Assembly (NCBI RefSeq): GCF_001039355.2
Contig: NW_019775416.1
Span: forward strand, 191,229-220,292
Reading direction: 5' to 3'
DNA: 29,064 nt
Origin: Lingula anatina
Lineage: Eukaryota; Brachiopoda; Lingulata; Lingulida; Lingulidae
Shown piece after piece: positions 28,795 through 29,064 of this stretch. The notes beneath the pieces are model-generated. The model had not been told where the DNA came from. It ran no database searches and saw only the letters and a list, made by a program, of their open reading frames with translations. Positions within the stretch are counted from its first letter, which is position 1; the number at the start of each line of letters is the position of its first letter. A program made the position numbers and the translations under genes.

Positions 28795-28864
28795 GGCCAC
28801 GCTAGGCCAAAGGCTAAATAGCTGAAATATGCTTTTATACTGACCAATTGTGCCTGGCGTGGCC
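28795..28864. repeat. Stem-loop with 13-bp arms
   Basis: GGCCACGCTAGGC (28795-28807) is complementary, with one mismatch, to GCCTGGCGTGGCC (28852-28864) across a 44-base loop. It could be a transcript hairpin or the remnant of a small inverted-repeat element; no target duplication is evident. Confidence 0.6.
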
Positions 28865-29064
28865 ACCTAGAGCGAGAGTTCAGCTTCATTATAGAACAAA
28901 TATTACATATTACTAGCGAGTCAGTGGACTGAAAGTCTCTAAAGACTTAGTAAGCATTTTGCGTGCGAAGATAATACCATCATTTATTGTATATGAGAAT
29001 GCGTTAATGGCTCATTTGGAGAAAGAGAAAGAGAGATTTTGTATGTCTTGTGTGTGTGTGGGTG
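28865..29064. other. No supported gene; short GT run at the end
   Basis: AT-rich, ending in a GA-rich patch and a short GT run (29049-29060) at the window edge. Confidence 0.6.

Overview
The window looks like non-coding, accessory DNA from an animal nuclear genome. The signs are AT-rich composition, many microsatellites (CA, GT, GA, CT, AAC, AAT, CCA), several minisatellites, long homopolymers (53 G, 16 C, 14 T), an assembly gap of 230 N, a miniature inverted-repeat transposon, canonical GTAAGT/CAG splice-like signals and no bacterial-style gene packing. The repeat flavour and the frequent 'taggcct' words fit a marine invertebrate such as a mollusc, but the sequence alone does not fix the phylum.

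No protein family is recognisable in any frame. The longest gap-free open frame is 132 codons (26035-26430). Assuming about 38% GC (estimated, not counted), one frame of that length in 29 kb across six frames is roughly an even chance, and frames of 60-90 codons are expected by the dozen. Short open frames are therefore listed only where something extra supports them (splice signals in phase, coding-like codon rhythm, a cysteine pattern), and with low confidence. They are exon hypotheses, not genes.

Layout. 1-3 kb: G-rich minisatellite, a CpG-rich palindrome, a nuclear-receptor-like inverted repeat. 3-5.1 kb: a degenerate 'ttgtcccattg' repeat, six exact-length 32-bp minisatellite units, a 24-bp duplication, and a stretch with two overlapping coding-like frames. 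7-9.2 kb: the densest group of exon-like signals, on both strands, including a two-exon candidate for a small cysteine-containing protein (8006-8352). 9.2-13.4 kb: mostly empty, with one minus-strand exon candidate before a GT microsatellite and a possible enhancer near 12.1-12.3 kb. 13.4-14.2 kb: three perfect CRE octamers and a minus-strand exon candidate with a faint Ig-like look. 15-17 kb: a TATA box, a CCA repeat broken by the gap whose Thr and Pro frames are open on both sides, and three plus-strand exon-like blocks (15906, 16459, 16806), the last ending in a perfect CAG/gtaagt donor. 17.9-18.2 kb: a 225-bp MITE of PIF/Harbinger type with intact TAA target duplications. 19.8-24.2 kb: exon candidates on both strands, a 46-bp minisatellite with 92-bp higher-order structure, a pyrimidine tract, and a homeodomain-site cluster at 23.95-24.2 kb. 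25-29 kb: poly-G, the 132-codon frame, and a DR1 element beside a stem-loop near 28.8 kb.

No pathway or operon can be read here. If genes are present, the best places to look are 8.0-8.35 kb and 15.0-17.0 kb on the plus strand.
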